NCBI RefSeq assembly: GCF_029323795.1
Contig: NZ_CP119758.1
Span: forward strand, 4,278,001-4,342,000
Reading direction: 5' to 3'
DNA: 64,000 nt
From: Zobellia alginiliquefaciens
GTDB taxonomy: Bacteria > Bacteroidota > Bacteroidia > Flavobacteriales > Flavobacteriaceae
A program made the translations under genes and the position numbers. The notes under the pieces are model-generated. The model was not told where the DNA came from. It saw only the letters and a list, made by a program, of their open reading frames with translations, and did no database searches. Shown here one piece after another: positions 1-7,375 of the stretch (position 1 is the stretch's first letter; each line of letters opens with the position of its first letter).

Positions 1-183
1 AAACAAATGAGACTAGAAGTAGGTTCTTGAGCACTGATCAGTAGATTGTTTAGGAATATAACGATTTCAAAATACTAATTGTTTGCTAACCAGCTAAACT
101 TTTTTGATTAGGGGTAAGAAAAAGCGTTATACAAACACTTTTAGTTCCTATCGCTTTCAAAACTTTTGGAGCTTGTTTTTTGA
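1..183. other. Sequence beyond the distal end of the array
   Basis: No convincing coding region is visible. A GTTTGCTAAC string at about 87-96 resembles the ends of the gene-less cassettes further right, but no partner can be matched to it. This may be the decayed remnant of an older cassette. Confidence 0.4.
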
Positions 184-360
184 CACAGTACCTAAGCGTA
201 GTGCGGAAGTAAGGAAACTTTTCGTTTCCGTCTTAGCACGAAGCTAAAGCTTTTTGTTTAGTTTGATTTTTTTTGTCCAAAGCTAAATCCCAAAGATTTA
301 GCGACACAATAAATATACTCAGACCTTTCGGTTTTACCCAAAAGTCCGCATTACGTTTAG
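184..360 (-). repeat. attC-like site 1 (family I), distal and incomplete
   Basis: Family I palindrome: CTAAGCGTAGTGCGG near the left edge pairs with CCGCATTACGTTTAG at 346-360. Inner hairpins are GGAAAC/GTTTCC and CTAAATC/GATTTAG. The expected AACG core at the left edge is missing, so this is the decayed end of the array. The right end is cut by the IS110-family element and resumes as GTTTTGTTG at 1761. Confidence 0.75.
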
Positions 361-416
361 CATCGATGAAAAAGCAGCAAGTCAAGTATCTTTAAAGTTC
401 ACTAAAACAATAAGAT

Positions 417-1472
417 ATGAACACTCAACAAACTGCTTTCCCGAAGTTATACATTGGTATCGATATTCACAAACGAAGTTGGAAAGTACATTGTGCAACA
501 GATTTGTTCGCAGGTAAGTCTTTCAGTATGTCGCCCGACCCAAAGCAATTACATGCCTATGTTTCAAAACATTTCAAGGAGTATGAAGTTGCCGTGGCCT
601 ATGAAGCAGGTTGTTGCGGTTACCATGCCCATCGCTGTTTTGAGAGTTACGGTTGGCGTAGTTTAGTAGTCAATCCGACGGACATTCACAGAAAGGGCAA
701 GGAGAAACATGCCAAGACCGATAGGATAGATGCGCAGTTGATAGCTAGGGAGTTGAAGGATAACCGATTACAGAGTATCACAGTGCCGGATAGGAAACGG
801 GAAGAGCTTCGAAGTTTGTTCAGACGCAGGAACGACCTTGTAAAGGATTTTAGAAGGATAAAGAGCTATATAAAGATGCAGCTGTTGTATTTCGGAATCA
901 AAGAGCCTGAAGAATTTGATAATGACCATTGGAGCCATAAGTACCGCAATTGGCTGGATGATATAATGTTCGAGTACCCAACGGCGAAGGCCACATTGGA
1001 GAGTAGAATGCGTTTCTTTCGTTTTGTGGACCAAGAGCTTCGGGATGTATCGACCCAGCTGAGAAAGTATTGCAAAGTGCATTACAAGAAGGATTATCTA
1101 TTGCTTAGAAGTATACCGGGAATCGGAGGTATCGTGGCGTGCGGCATATTATGTGAACTAGGTGATTTATGACGTTTTAACAATATCAAGCATTTGGCAG
1201 GTTACGTAGGTCTGGCACCAAGTATGTATCAAAGCGGAAACAGTCAAAGGACAATGGGCATGACTCCACGTGCGAACCGTTTATTAAGGAGTTATTTCGT
1301 GGAGGCTTCCTGGCAAGCTATCCGTGCAGACCCTATTATGCAGGCTTACTATCGTAAACATCAAGGAAAGAACGTAAAAAGTATTATTGTCAAAGTAGCC
1401 AGAAAGCTACTGAGTAGAACCTTGGCGGTAATAAAGACGGAAGTTCCATATACCATTGGGGTTATTGAATAA
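417..1472 (+). pseudogene. IS110-family transposase interrupted by in-frame TGA
   Basis: The N-terminal DEDD RuvC-like domain begins YIGIDIHKRSWKVHC (catalytic Asp about residue 16), with HAKTDRIDAQLIA near residue 100. The C-terminal transposase_20 part contains SIPGIG near residue 230 and LAGYVGLAPSMYQSG. A TGA at 1170-1172 follows CELGDL and the same frame continues RFNNIKHLAGYVG without any frameshift. The family usually has Arg there (GDIRRF-like), so a CGA-to-TGA transition is the simplest explanation. The conserved catalytic Ser region lies after the stop, so a protein ending at the TGA should be inactive unless the stop is read through. Confidence 0.85.
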
Positions 1473-1758
1473 TAAGTAGAAAAACAATATAATAAGAATC
1501 ATAACAAAGCTCTAGAATAGTAGTGAGGACCGTATCACAAAACAAAACCCGTGACCTGTACCGTTCAGTATCACATTTTTAGCAAGTGACCGGTTTTATT
1601 ATAATTTATAATAATACAGATGCCGGTGACGTTTCAAGTGTTGAGACGATCACAAATAGGAGTGCGAGCAAGTTATATTAAAAGAAAAAAAGGTGGTTTA
1701 AAGTAAAAAGAAAATATTAATTAACTTTAGAGAGAACTGGACGAAGGCTTTTCATAGG
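1473..1758 (+). ncRNA. Possible bridge RNA region of the IS110-family element
   Basis: The 3' noncoding part of the element contains potential hairpins, and AACAAAACC at 1541-1549 is complementary to the right target flank GGTTTTGTT (1760-1768). IS110-family elements are known to encode a bridge RNA that pairs with target and donor; in the IS1111 group it lies 3' of the gene. A nine-base match is weak evidence and no left-target guide was found. Confidence 0.25.
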
Positions 1759-1779
1759 AGGTTTTGTTGTATGCAGTTT

Positions 1780-2178
1780 TTATTTCAATTCATGGAAAAC
1801 CTTAGTGAATTCTAGCTTTTCAGATACCTGCAATTCCTTTTTTTTAAATTCAAACTGCTCTAATGATAAAGGAACACTCTTACTTGCTCTAGCCACTTCA
1901 ATTATATGGTAATACGTCACATTTTTGTTCAGTCCGTTTACAGAATCTTTGGGATGGCTTTTTGCAATTATAAAATTATCATTATGTCCAACTTCAAAAA
2001 CAGTTTGTTCCACAATTAGCTTAGACTGATGTTCTCCAGGAAAATACCAAATACTCATTTCGTCCAGCGTATTATTAGCAGTTAACCAATATTTGTCCGT
2101 TATCTCTTGTTCCACTAATCCGGCACCAAATAAACAAGATTGAAGCAGAATTGTAAATACGACTACAAATTTTCTCAT
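1780..2178 (-). CDS. Cassette 16: small predicted lipoprotein, unknown function
   Basis: 132 aa. The ATG at 2178 was chosen because upstream in-frame codons run through the recombination site; it lies about 30 bp inside the cassette boundary. The N-terminus MRKFVVVFTILLQSC is a signal peptide with an LQSC lipobox, so the protein is probably anchored in the envelope. The remainder is a soluble, mixed-charge domain that I do not recognise. The cassette ends are GTTGTATGCA (left) and TGCATACAAC (right), and its recombination site is the one interrupted by the IS110-family element. Confidence 0.75.
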   Translation of the reverse strand: MRKFVVVFTILLQSCLFGAGLVEQEITDKYWLTANNTLDEMSIWYFPGEHQSKLIVEQTVFEVGHNDNFIIAKSHPKDSVNGLNKNVTYYHIIEVARASKSVPLSLEQFEFKKKELQVSEKLEFTKVFHELK

Positions 2179-2206
2179 GAGTTTATTTGGTGATTTTAAA
2201 TTGCAT

Positions 2207-2430
2207 ACAACGGTTGGGCTAAGCGTAGTGCGGTGGTACGCCATCTGCGACAGCAGTGGGCGAGTTGGCGCGCTGGCCAGTTTCCGTCTGCGCACGAAGC
2301 TAAAGCTTTTGGTTTAGTTTTATTTTTTCTTGTCAAAAGCTAAATCCCAAAGATTTAGCGACTTCATAAATATACACAGACCTTTCGATTTCGCCCTAGA
2401 GTCCGCATTACGTTTAGGTTTTGTTATCTC
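2207..2430 (-). repeat. attC-like site 2 (family I)
   Basis: Family I outer stem GGGCTAAGCGTAGTGCGG with CCGCATTACGTTTAGG. The terminal loop region differs from the other members (2240-2280 carries a GC-rich stretch with GGCGCGCTGGCC instead of the usual AAGGAAACTTTTC), showing that the inner loop can be replaced while the outer stem is kept. Cores are AACGG at 2209-2213 and GTTATC near 2424. Confidence 0.8.
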
Positions 2431-2558
2431 TTGTTTTTCTGCGTCTGGGTAAGCACGTTGTATTACTTTTACCTTAGCAACCAAGCTAAAAAGTCCATCT
2501 GCGCAACAGTTGCGTTTGAGTAAAGTCCATTTACGTAACCCTGAATTTTTAGGATTTT

Positions 2559-2939
2559 TTATTCGTATTGTTCGCATTCAAAAATCAAATGGCTTTTCAT
2601 TTCACTCGGTTTAATGACAATTGCATCAAATACGCGATTCGGAAATGCTCCAATCAAATAATTTTCCTGTTCTAGCTTATCTAACCACTCCAAAAACGGA
2701 CTTAATTCTACCCTCACAACATTATGATCAATCCAGTCCGAGTTTAGGAACTCCATTGCGAACTCCATTTCAGGCCATACCGGAATACATTCCGTTTCGC
2801 CATTCGAACAAGTAACGTAATCTCCATTTTTGTCCGAAATAAGGAATACTTGCTCAAAATCAGCAACTTTACGCACTAAAAAACCATACCTCTCGGATGG
2901 TTTTAAGTTAAAAACGTTCTCGATTTTTTGATGGTTCAT
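2559..2939 (-). CDS. Cassette 15: small hypothetical protein
   Basis: 126 aa, start ATG at 2939 (MNHQKIENVFNLKPSERYG), about 20 bp inside the right cassette end AAGAGATAAC. Acidic soluble protein with no signal peptide or membrane segment. It reads like a small barrel-type domain (DKNGDYVTCSNGE, PVWPEMEFA), and I do not recognise the family. Downstream of its stop, 2430-2558 is noncoding and holds a 40-base motif (2491-2530, core GCGCAACAGTTGCG) shared with the two gene-less cassettes. Confidence 0.7.
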   Translation of the reverse strand: MNHQKIENVFNLKPSERYGFLVRKVADFEQVFLISDKNGDYVTCSNGETECIPVWPEMEFAMEFLNSDWIDHNVVRVELSPFLEWLDKLEQENYLIGAFPNRVFDAIVIKPSEMKSHLIFECEQYE

Positions 2940-2965
2940 AATTTTTATAAAATAAGAGATAACGG

Positions 2966-4617
2966 CAGTCTGTCTCAAAACCACCTTTTATTTTGAATAA
3001 ATTTACACAATTTGGGATATACGAGATATGGGCCTGAAAGATGGGGGGATTTTCATAAATTCGGATATATGGGACAGGACCCCATCTTTCAGCCTTTTAA
3101 CGGTTAGAAGAGGCTTTTTTAAGATGTTCGTTCGGTGATTTTCCCTGATTTCGGGCTTCCAACCTAATTTGATAAGTCTTTTTAAATTATACGCCAATGC
3201 AATAAGCCCAAAGTCTGCACCGGCCGCAGGGATTCCCTTTTTGGTGATGATGTGGTCAAAGCCCCATTGCCTTTTTATGGTACCGAAAGGATGTTCGACA
3301 AGGGCCTGCCGTTTTTTGTAAACATCTGGTTGCTCCTCTACCCTACGGGCGTTACGTTCGATAAACGTTGTGAATTCGCTGCGCTGCAATATCTTTCCAT
3401 TTTGCTTTGCCGATGTGCATCGGTTGCGCACCGGGCAATTTTTGCACGCTTTCGTTTTGTATTGTTTGAACCGATAGTTGCGTGCCCTGTACCAGTTTCC
3501 GTTACTGGTAAGCTCATGGCGCTGTGGGCAGCGATAGCTGTCCCGTTGTGGGTCGTAGTTGAAATGTTCGGCATTATATGCCGGGTCCGGTGCCTGGCTG
3601 GCACGGCCGATACCGGGCACGGCCACCAGGGTGTCGACCCCAAGGTCGTCGGCCACCTTGAACTCGCTTCCGGTATGGTAGCCTTTGTCATATAATGCGG
3701 TAAAAGCGTTGGTGCTCAAAATGGCCTTTGCCCTTCTGAGCATACCGCCCATGGCCTTTTTGTCGTTTTGGTTGGTGATCTTGTAATCGATCAGGAGCTT
3801 ATGGTCGGCATCCACCGTTGTCTGTGCGGTATAACAGACTTCCGTTATGGTGCCCCTGACGATTTGGTGGCGGCTATCGGGATCGCTTGTGGATATCTGT
3901 GGGTTTTCCGTGGAGGTGTCCGCCCGTAGTTCCTCTTGGATACGGAGATATCTTTCCCTTTGTCGTTCCCTGTTTTCTGCCAGTTTACGGATATCCTCCT
4001 TTCGGTCGCCGTCCGCCTCGGCCAGCTCCTGTTGGTGTTCTTCGAGCTTTTTATCGATGTATTCCAGGTGGCGTGCGACCTTCTTTAGGTTAAAGTTGTT
4101 CTTTTTGCTGTTCTGCGCCCTGAGTTTGGTGGAATCTCCGGCAATGAGGATTGCGCCGATCAGCTCGTGGTTCCTGGCTATGGACACCGTGGCTCGGAAC
4201 ACCCGTTTTATCGCCTTGGGATTGTCCTTTCTAAAACGGGCAATAGTATTATGGTCTGGTTTTAGGTTGCCGAGCAGCCACATCAGTTCGATGTTGCGGG
4301 CACACTCCAACTCTAAATTTCTGGACGAACGTATCCGGTTCAAATACCCATAGATGTAAAGCTTCAAGAGATCGGCGGGGTCATAGGGCGGACGCCCTTG
4401 CGATGCCATGGGCCCAAACCCTAAGGCCTGTAGGTCCAGACCGTCCACAAAACGGTCAATGGTGCGTGCCGAATTTTCCTCGGCGATCATATCATCCAAA
4501 CAAGTGGTGTAGAGGGTAAGCTGGGTACGGGATTGTTTCTGTTGATACTCCATACTTAAAGATAAGGAATATCGAACCTTGCGAGGTAAAGCTATCTTTA
4601 AGTATTGAGACAGTCTG
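2966..4617 (-). mobile_element. IS1182-family insertion sequence splitting attC-like site 3
   Basis: 1652 bp with imperfect terminal inverted repeats (CAGTCTGTCTCAAAA at the left, CAGACTGTCTCAATA reading in from the right) and a 4-bp target duplication ACGG (2962-2965 and 4618-4621). Removing the element and one ACGG restores AACGGTCTCGTATAACCG, matching the start of site 9. The insertion sits exactly on the AACG recombination core. Confidence 0.9.
3003..4553 (-). CDS. IS1182-family transposase
   Basis: 516 aa, apparently intact. The N-terminal DUF772-type domain contains GRPPYDPADLLKLYIYGYLNRIRSSRNLE and the DDE region includes AGDSTKLRAQNSKKNN and ALYDKGYHTGSEF. A zinc-knuckle-like Cys cluster (CKNCPVRNRCT) lies near residue 390, and the terminal glutamate is in EHPFGTIKRQWGF. 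It catalyses cut-and-paste transposition of its own element. GC content and codon use are higher than in the surrounding cassettes, consistent with recent arrival. Confidence 0.95.
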   Translation of the reverse strand: MEYQQKQSRTQLTLYTTCLDDMIAEENSARTIDRFVDGLDLQALGFGPMASQGRPPYDPADLLKLYIYGYLNRIRSSRNLELECARNIELMWLLGNLKPDHNTIARFRKDNPKAIKRVFRATVSIARNHELIGAILIAGDSTKLRAQNSKKNNFNLKKVARHLEYIDKKLEEHQQELAEADGDRKEDIRKLAENRERQRERYLRIQEELRADTSTENPQISTSDPDSRHQIVRGTITEVCYTAQTTVDADHKLLIDYKITNQNDKKAMGGMLRRAKAILSTNAFTALYDKGYHTGSEFKVADDLGVDTLVAVPGIGRASQAPDPAYNAEHFNYDPQRDSYRCPQRHELTSNGNWYRARNYRFKQYKTKACKNCPVRNRCTSAKQNGKILQRSEFTTFIERNARRVEEQPDVYKKRQALVEHPFGTIKRQWGFDHIITKKGIPAAGADFGLIALAYNLKRLIKLGWKPEIRENHRTNILKKPLLTVKRLKDGVLSHISEFMKIPPSFRPISRISQIV

Positions 4618-4745
4618 ACGGTCTCGTATAACCGTCAGTTACGGGTTAAATTAGCGATTATTTTAGGTTTAGCACAGACGTTAGCAATTCCGAGTGGATT
4701 CGGACGTAGTCGAATCCGCCGTAATTGCGGTTATACATTGTTGTA
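4618..4745 (-). repeat. attC-like site 3 (family III)
   Basis: Family III: GTATAACCG near the left pairs with CGGTTATACAT at the right, and an inner stem contains GTGGATTCGGACGTAGTCGAATCCGCC-like arms. It is shorter (about 130 bp) than families I and II. Its left AACG core at 2961-2965 is separated from it by the IS1182-family element. Closest relative: site 9 at 11036-11168. Confidence 0.8.
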
Positions 4746-4754
4746 ACCAGTTTT

Positions 4755-5132
4755 TTATTCCACTTTCTCATAGTAATGATTCAAGTCGTAATTCAATATG
4801 ATTTTTGGTTTTTCATAAATCTTATTGCTGAAATATGTACTATGTCCCGCTTTTCCGAATTCATATTCGTAAGTCCAGTCAATTTCGGTTGTTAGTATTC
4901 CGTAATTAACTTTATAAGTTCCATTTCCGTAATATCCGCTCGTAAATGTTCGATCCGATTTTAATATTAAAGTGTCTGCTTTATGAGGTGATTCTAAACA
5001 GCAAATTTCATTACCGTAATTCGTATTTGCGTAAACTCCTTCAACAGTATTTTTCGTCATTGGAATATCACATCGCAAAACTAAAATTGCGATAAATAAA
5101 AATGTTCCAATTCCAATTAGGATGCGTTTCAT
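4755..5132 (-). CDS. Cassette 14, second gene: small envelope protein
   Basis: 125 aa. The N-terminal MKRILIGIGTFLFIAILVLRC is a hydrophobic signal with a Cys at residue 21 that could be lipidated, although Arg just before it makes a poor lipobox. The mature part has short beta-prone segments (TFTSGYYGNGTYKVNYGILTTEID), as in small lipocalin-like secreted domains; no family assigned. Its ATG overlaps the TGA of the upstream gene (ATGA), indicating translational coupling inside a two-gene cassette. Confidence 0.75.
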   Translation of the reverse strand: MKRILIGIGTFLFIAILVLRCDIPMTKNTVEGVYANTNYGNEICCLESPHKADTLILKSDRTFTSGYYGNGTYKVNYGILTTEIDWTYEYEFGKAGHSTYFSNKIYEKPKIILNYDLNHYYEKVE

Positions 5133-5485
5133 TTAATTTTAGGTTTTAAAATCAAAATTGCAAAGGTCGTAATGAAAATTATTGATGGTATCTGAAAAGC
5201 CAAATAGTTAAACTTCTCAATTGGTATTTCTGTTAAACGCCTAATTAATGGTGTGAGCATTAACCCAAAAATCAGGATTCTAAAAATTCTCTTTTTAAAA
5301 TATCTCGTAAAAAATGAAATAAGTCCAATTAATCCAATAATTGCAAAAATTTGGTCATTATTGCCAAATTCAAAACTTGTCCAAAATAGCCATACAATAA
5401 ATGGAATTCCAATCATTTGTCCCATTAGAATTATCAGCGAGTAAGAAGTCAAAGAAATGGTCTTTATGATGGTTTCAAATTTCAA
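5129..5485 (-). CDS. Cassette 14, first gene: small membrane protein
   Basis: About 118 aa from a TTG at 5485. No ATG lies near the cassette boundary in this frame, and longer versions would run through the recombination site, so the start is uncertain. Three or four hydrophobic segments (SYSLIILMGQMIGIPFIVWLF, IFAIIGLIGLISFF, ILIFGLMLTPL, IIFITTFAILIL) indicate an inner-membrane protein of unknown function. Its TGA stop overlaps the ATG of the following envelope gene by 4 bp. The cassette ends are GTTGTAACCA and TGGTTACAAC. Confidence 0.65.
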   Translation of the reverse strand: MKFETIIKTISLTSYSLIILMGQMIGIPFIVWLFWTSFEFGNNDQIFAIIGLIGLISFFTRYFKKRIFRILIFGLMLTPLIRRLTEIPIEKFNYLAFQIPSIIFITTFAILILKPKIK

Positions 5486-5507
5486 TTTCGAGGTTTTTCT
5501 TAAATTG

Positions 5508-5704
5508 GTTACAACGGTTGAGCTATGAACAGTACGGGAGCAAACTAGCGTTTGCATTCCGCCACGCACATAGCGAAATCTTTGTGTTTTGTTTTTTCTT
5601 TTTTTCTGCCCAAAGCAAAATCCCAAAGATTTTGCGGACTTCATAAAAATACACAAACCTTAGCGTTTAAAGCCTAAGCCCGTATTGTTTATAGGTGTTG
5701 TTGT
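5508..5704 (-). repeat. attC-like site 4 (family II)
   Basis: Family II: GAGCTATGAACAGTACGGG pairs with CCCGTATTGTTTATAGG. Inner stems include GCAAA/TTTGC and CAAAATC/GATTTTG. Cores are AACGG at about 5513 and GTTGTGCGC at 5700-5708. Confidence 0.85.
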
Positions 5705-6135
5705 GCGCTGGCTTTTCCACATTCTAATTGGCTTTCAACTATTTTTTCGAGTTCATTTTGTTTAAAATCAAACCATTTTTGCCTAAAATCTGATTGGTCG
5801 ATTATATTTTTAAAATTCTGAAATGGCTTTTTCTTTTCTAAAATGTCTCTTAATTTTAATTTGAATTTTTCGTCCGTCATTTGCTCAGAGAAACGTTCCA
5901 TTATTTTAAATGACTCAAAGCTTTCTAATACTTCAAATTTTATAAAATCCGCTTTGTGGTTCTTTATCTTATTTAAGTCATCTCGGAAAAACTCCTTTAA
6001 TTCTTGTTCGTCTGAAGTGTCAGAGAAGTTTGGAATTGTAACCATTTCCTTTGTTTTCAAATTGTAATAGCAGTTATTTCCACAATCCAGATTTTCAGCA
6101 ATTTCCTTGACAATATTTTGTTGAAAATTATCCAT
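5689..6135 (-). CDS. Cassette 13, second gene: UPF0158-like protein
   Basis: 148 aa, resembling UPF0158 family members: an N-terminal strand pair (DCGNNCYYNLKTKEMVTIPNF), a helical middle (FIKFEVLESFESFKIMERF) and a C-terminal PFQNFKNIIDQSDFRQKWFDFK like the family's 'F..FK..L......W..F' motif. Function of the family is unknown. It overlaps the preceding DUF3024 gene by 8 bp. Its stop codon (5689-5691) lies beyond the cassette boundary inside the attC-like site, so the last residues are encoded by the core sequence. A diverged copy is at 12103-12549. Confidence 0.75.
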   Translation of the reverse strand: MDNFQQNIVKEIAENLDCGNNCYYNLKTKEMVTIPNFSDTSDEQELKEFFRDDLNKIKNHKADFIKFEVLESFESFKIMERFSEQMTDEKFKLKLRDILEKKKPFQNFKNIIDQSDFRQKWFDFKQNELEKIVESQLECGKASAQQHL

Positions 6136-6472
6136 AAAAGCAATGGTGTTTATCTTCTTTTATGATTTGTATGATTTTTTCCAAATGTGTTGATTTTGGA
6201 AAAGGTTCGTACAATTCCCATTTTCCACTAGCACGCATCCAATATAGATTCCATTCTTGTTTGGACTTGTAGAATCTAATTTTAGCAAATTCAATTTGTT
6301 GTTGTTCTTTAGGATTGTTCCAGTCAGGTCTAATTTCATAAAGCAATGCAACTTTTCCGTCATATGAGTATCCGAAATCAAGTTGAGCACGAATCTCTGG
6401 ATTATCCGGACGTAATGATTCCACGTATTTTTTTAAGGTCGATTCGTTAATGTCAATTGTGGTGTTTTTCAT
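6128..6472 (-). CDS. Cassette 13, first gene: DUF3024 family protein
   Basis: 114 aa, start ATG at 6472 about 27 bp inside the cassette end. Contains the DUF3024-type core VALLYEIRPDWNNP...FAKIRFYKSKQEWNLYWMRASGKWELYEP, followed by a C-terminal DKHHCFYG. It is a small cytoplasmic protein of unknown function. It overlaps the UPF0158-like gene by 8 bp, and the same pair recurs in cassette 7, so the two probably act together, perhaps as an accessory stress or toxin-antitoxin-like pair (speculative). Confidence 0.8.
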   Translation of the reverse strand: MKNTTIDINESTLKKYVESLRPDNPEIRAQLDFGYSYDGKVALLYEIRPDWNNPKEQQQIEFAKIRFYKSKQEWNLYWMRASGKWELYEPFPKSTHLEKIIQIIKEDKHHCFYG

Positions 6473-6497
6473 TCAACTAAAATATTTTTCAACTTGC

Positions 6498-6690
6498 GCA
6501 CAACGGTTTAGCTATGAACAGTACGGGGGCAAACTAACGTTTGCTTTCCGCCACGCACATAGCGAAATCTTTTTGTTTTGATTTATTTTTTCTTGTCCAG
6601 AGCAAAATCCCAAAGATTTTGCGGACATCATAAAAATACGCAAACCTTTGATTTAAGCCTGAAGCCCGTATTGTTTATAGGTTTTGTTGT
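6498..6690 (-). repeat. attC-like site 5 (family II)
   Basis: GCTATGAACAGTACGGG pairs with CCCGTATTGTTTATAGG, with the same inner arms as site 4. Cores are AACGG near 6503 and GTTGTAAGCA near 6687. Confidence 0.85.
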
Positions 6691-6702
6691 AAGCAGTTTT
6701 AT

Positions 6703-7164
6703 TTAGCAATACAATTCGGGATTTTTCGTATGCTTTATTGGTTCATCATAAATCAAATGCCAGTCAATTATTCTGTCCGAAATCCAATCATAAATTTCAT
6801 CCCCCGTTTGTGGTTCGTCTTCAATTTTCAATAAATCCAATTCACTATTAATTTCGGAAATAATCTCTTTGTCAAATACACGCTCATCAGTTAGTTTTTC
6901 CCGCAAGTATTCCACTAATATTCCGTGGCATTTTTCATTAAAATTGATGTTTCCATTGCGATTAGCTTCGTCCCGCAATTTTTCGATTGCTCTTAATAAT
7001 TCTCCAACCACAAATTCCGCCTGTCCATTCTTTGGAACGTAATTAGCCCAAATTCCCCTAGCTTTTTCATCATAAGCTTTCTCCTCACGTATTTTCAAAT
7101 ACTGTTCGTATTCGCCTAACTCTTTTTCCTTTTTTCTACCGAAAAGGTTTTTAAAAAATCCCAT
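6703..7164 (-). CDS. Cassette 12: hypothetical helical protein
   Basis: 153 aa, ATG at 7164 about 27 bp from the right cassette end TGCTTACAAC, stop 17 bp from the left end. The N-terminal MGFFKNLFGRKKEKE is a basic amphipathic stretch as in peripheral membrane proteins. The rest is charged and mostly helical (FVVGELLRAIEKLRDEANRNG, ILVEYLREKLTDERVF). The C-terminus GDEIYDWISDRIIDWHLIYDEP recalls small immunity-type or adaptor proteins, but I cannot assign a family. Confidence 0.75.
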   Translation of the reverse strand: MGFFKNLFGRKKEKELGEYEQYLKIREEKAYDEKARGIWANYVPKNGQAEFVVGELLRAIEKLRDEANRNGNINFNEKCHGILVEYLREKLTDERVFDKEIISEINSELDLLKIEDEPQTGDEIYDWISDRIIDWHLIYDEPIKHTKNPELYC

Positions 7165-7186
7165 TTTAAATCTAAGGTTAAATTGC

Positions 7187-7375
7187 TTACAACGTCTCGG
7201 CTAAGCGTAGTGCGGTGGTAAGGAAACTTTTCGTTTCCGTCTTCGCACGAAGCTAAAGCTTTTGGTTTTGCTTTTTCTTTTTTTGTCCAAAGCTAAATCC
7301 CAAAGATTTAGCGACTTCATAAATATACACAGACCTTAGATTCTAGCCCATAAGTCCGCATTACGTTTAGGCATT
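7187..7375 (-). repeat. attC-like site 6 (family I), right end split by an IS
   Basis: CGGCTAAGCGTAGTGCGG pairs with CCGCATTACGTTTAGG. The right core is separated: CATT (7372-7375) is duplicated at 9100-9103 beyond the IS1182-family element, followed by GTTGTGTATA, the left end of cassette 11. Confidence 0.85.

Larger units (their letters stand above)
361..1760 (+). mobile_element. IS110-family insertion sequence in attC-like site 1
   Basis: The site reads CGTTTAG before and GTTTTGTTG after the element, restoring CGTTTAGGTTTTGTTG as in other sites. The element is flanked by AG on both sides (359-360 and 1759-1760), which is CT on the minus strand, the core dinucleotide known for IS110-family elements. 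There is no other target duplication, as expected for the family. It carries one transposase gene, broken by a stop codon, and a noncoding 3' segment of about 290 bp. Confidence 0.75.

Noticed and set aside
2320-2577. 85-aa ORF on the minus strand
   Set aside because: It lies mainly across attC-like site 2 and reads through noncoding arms; similar frames occur across other sites because of the repeat.
5508-5704. Site hairpins as rho-independent terminators
   Set aside because: Stems are long and branched, lack a consistent U-tract after the stem, and end precisely at recombination cores; some transcription termination remains possible.
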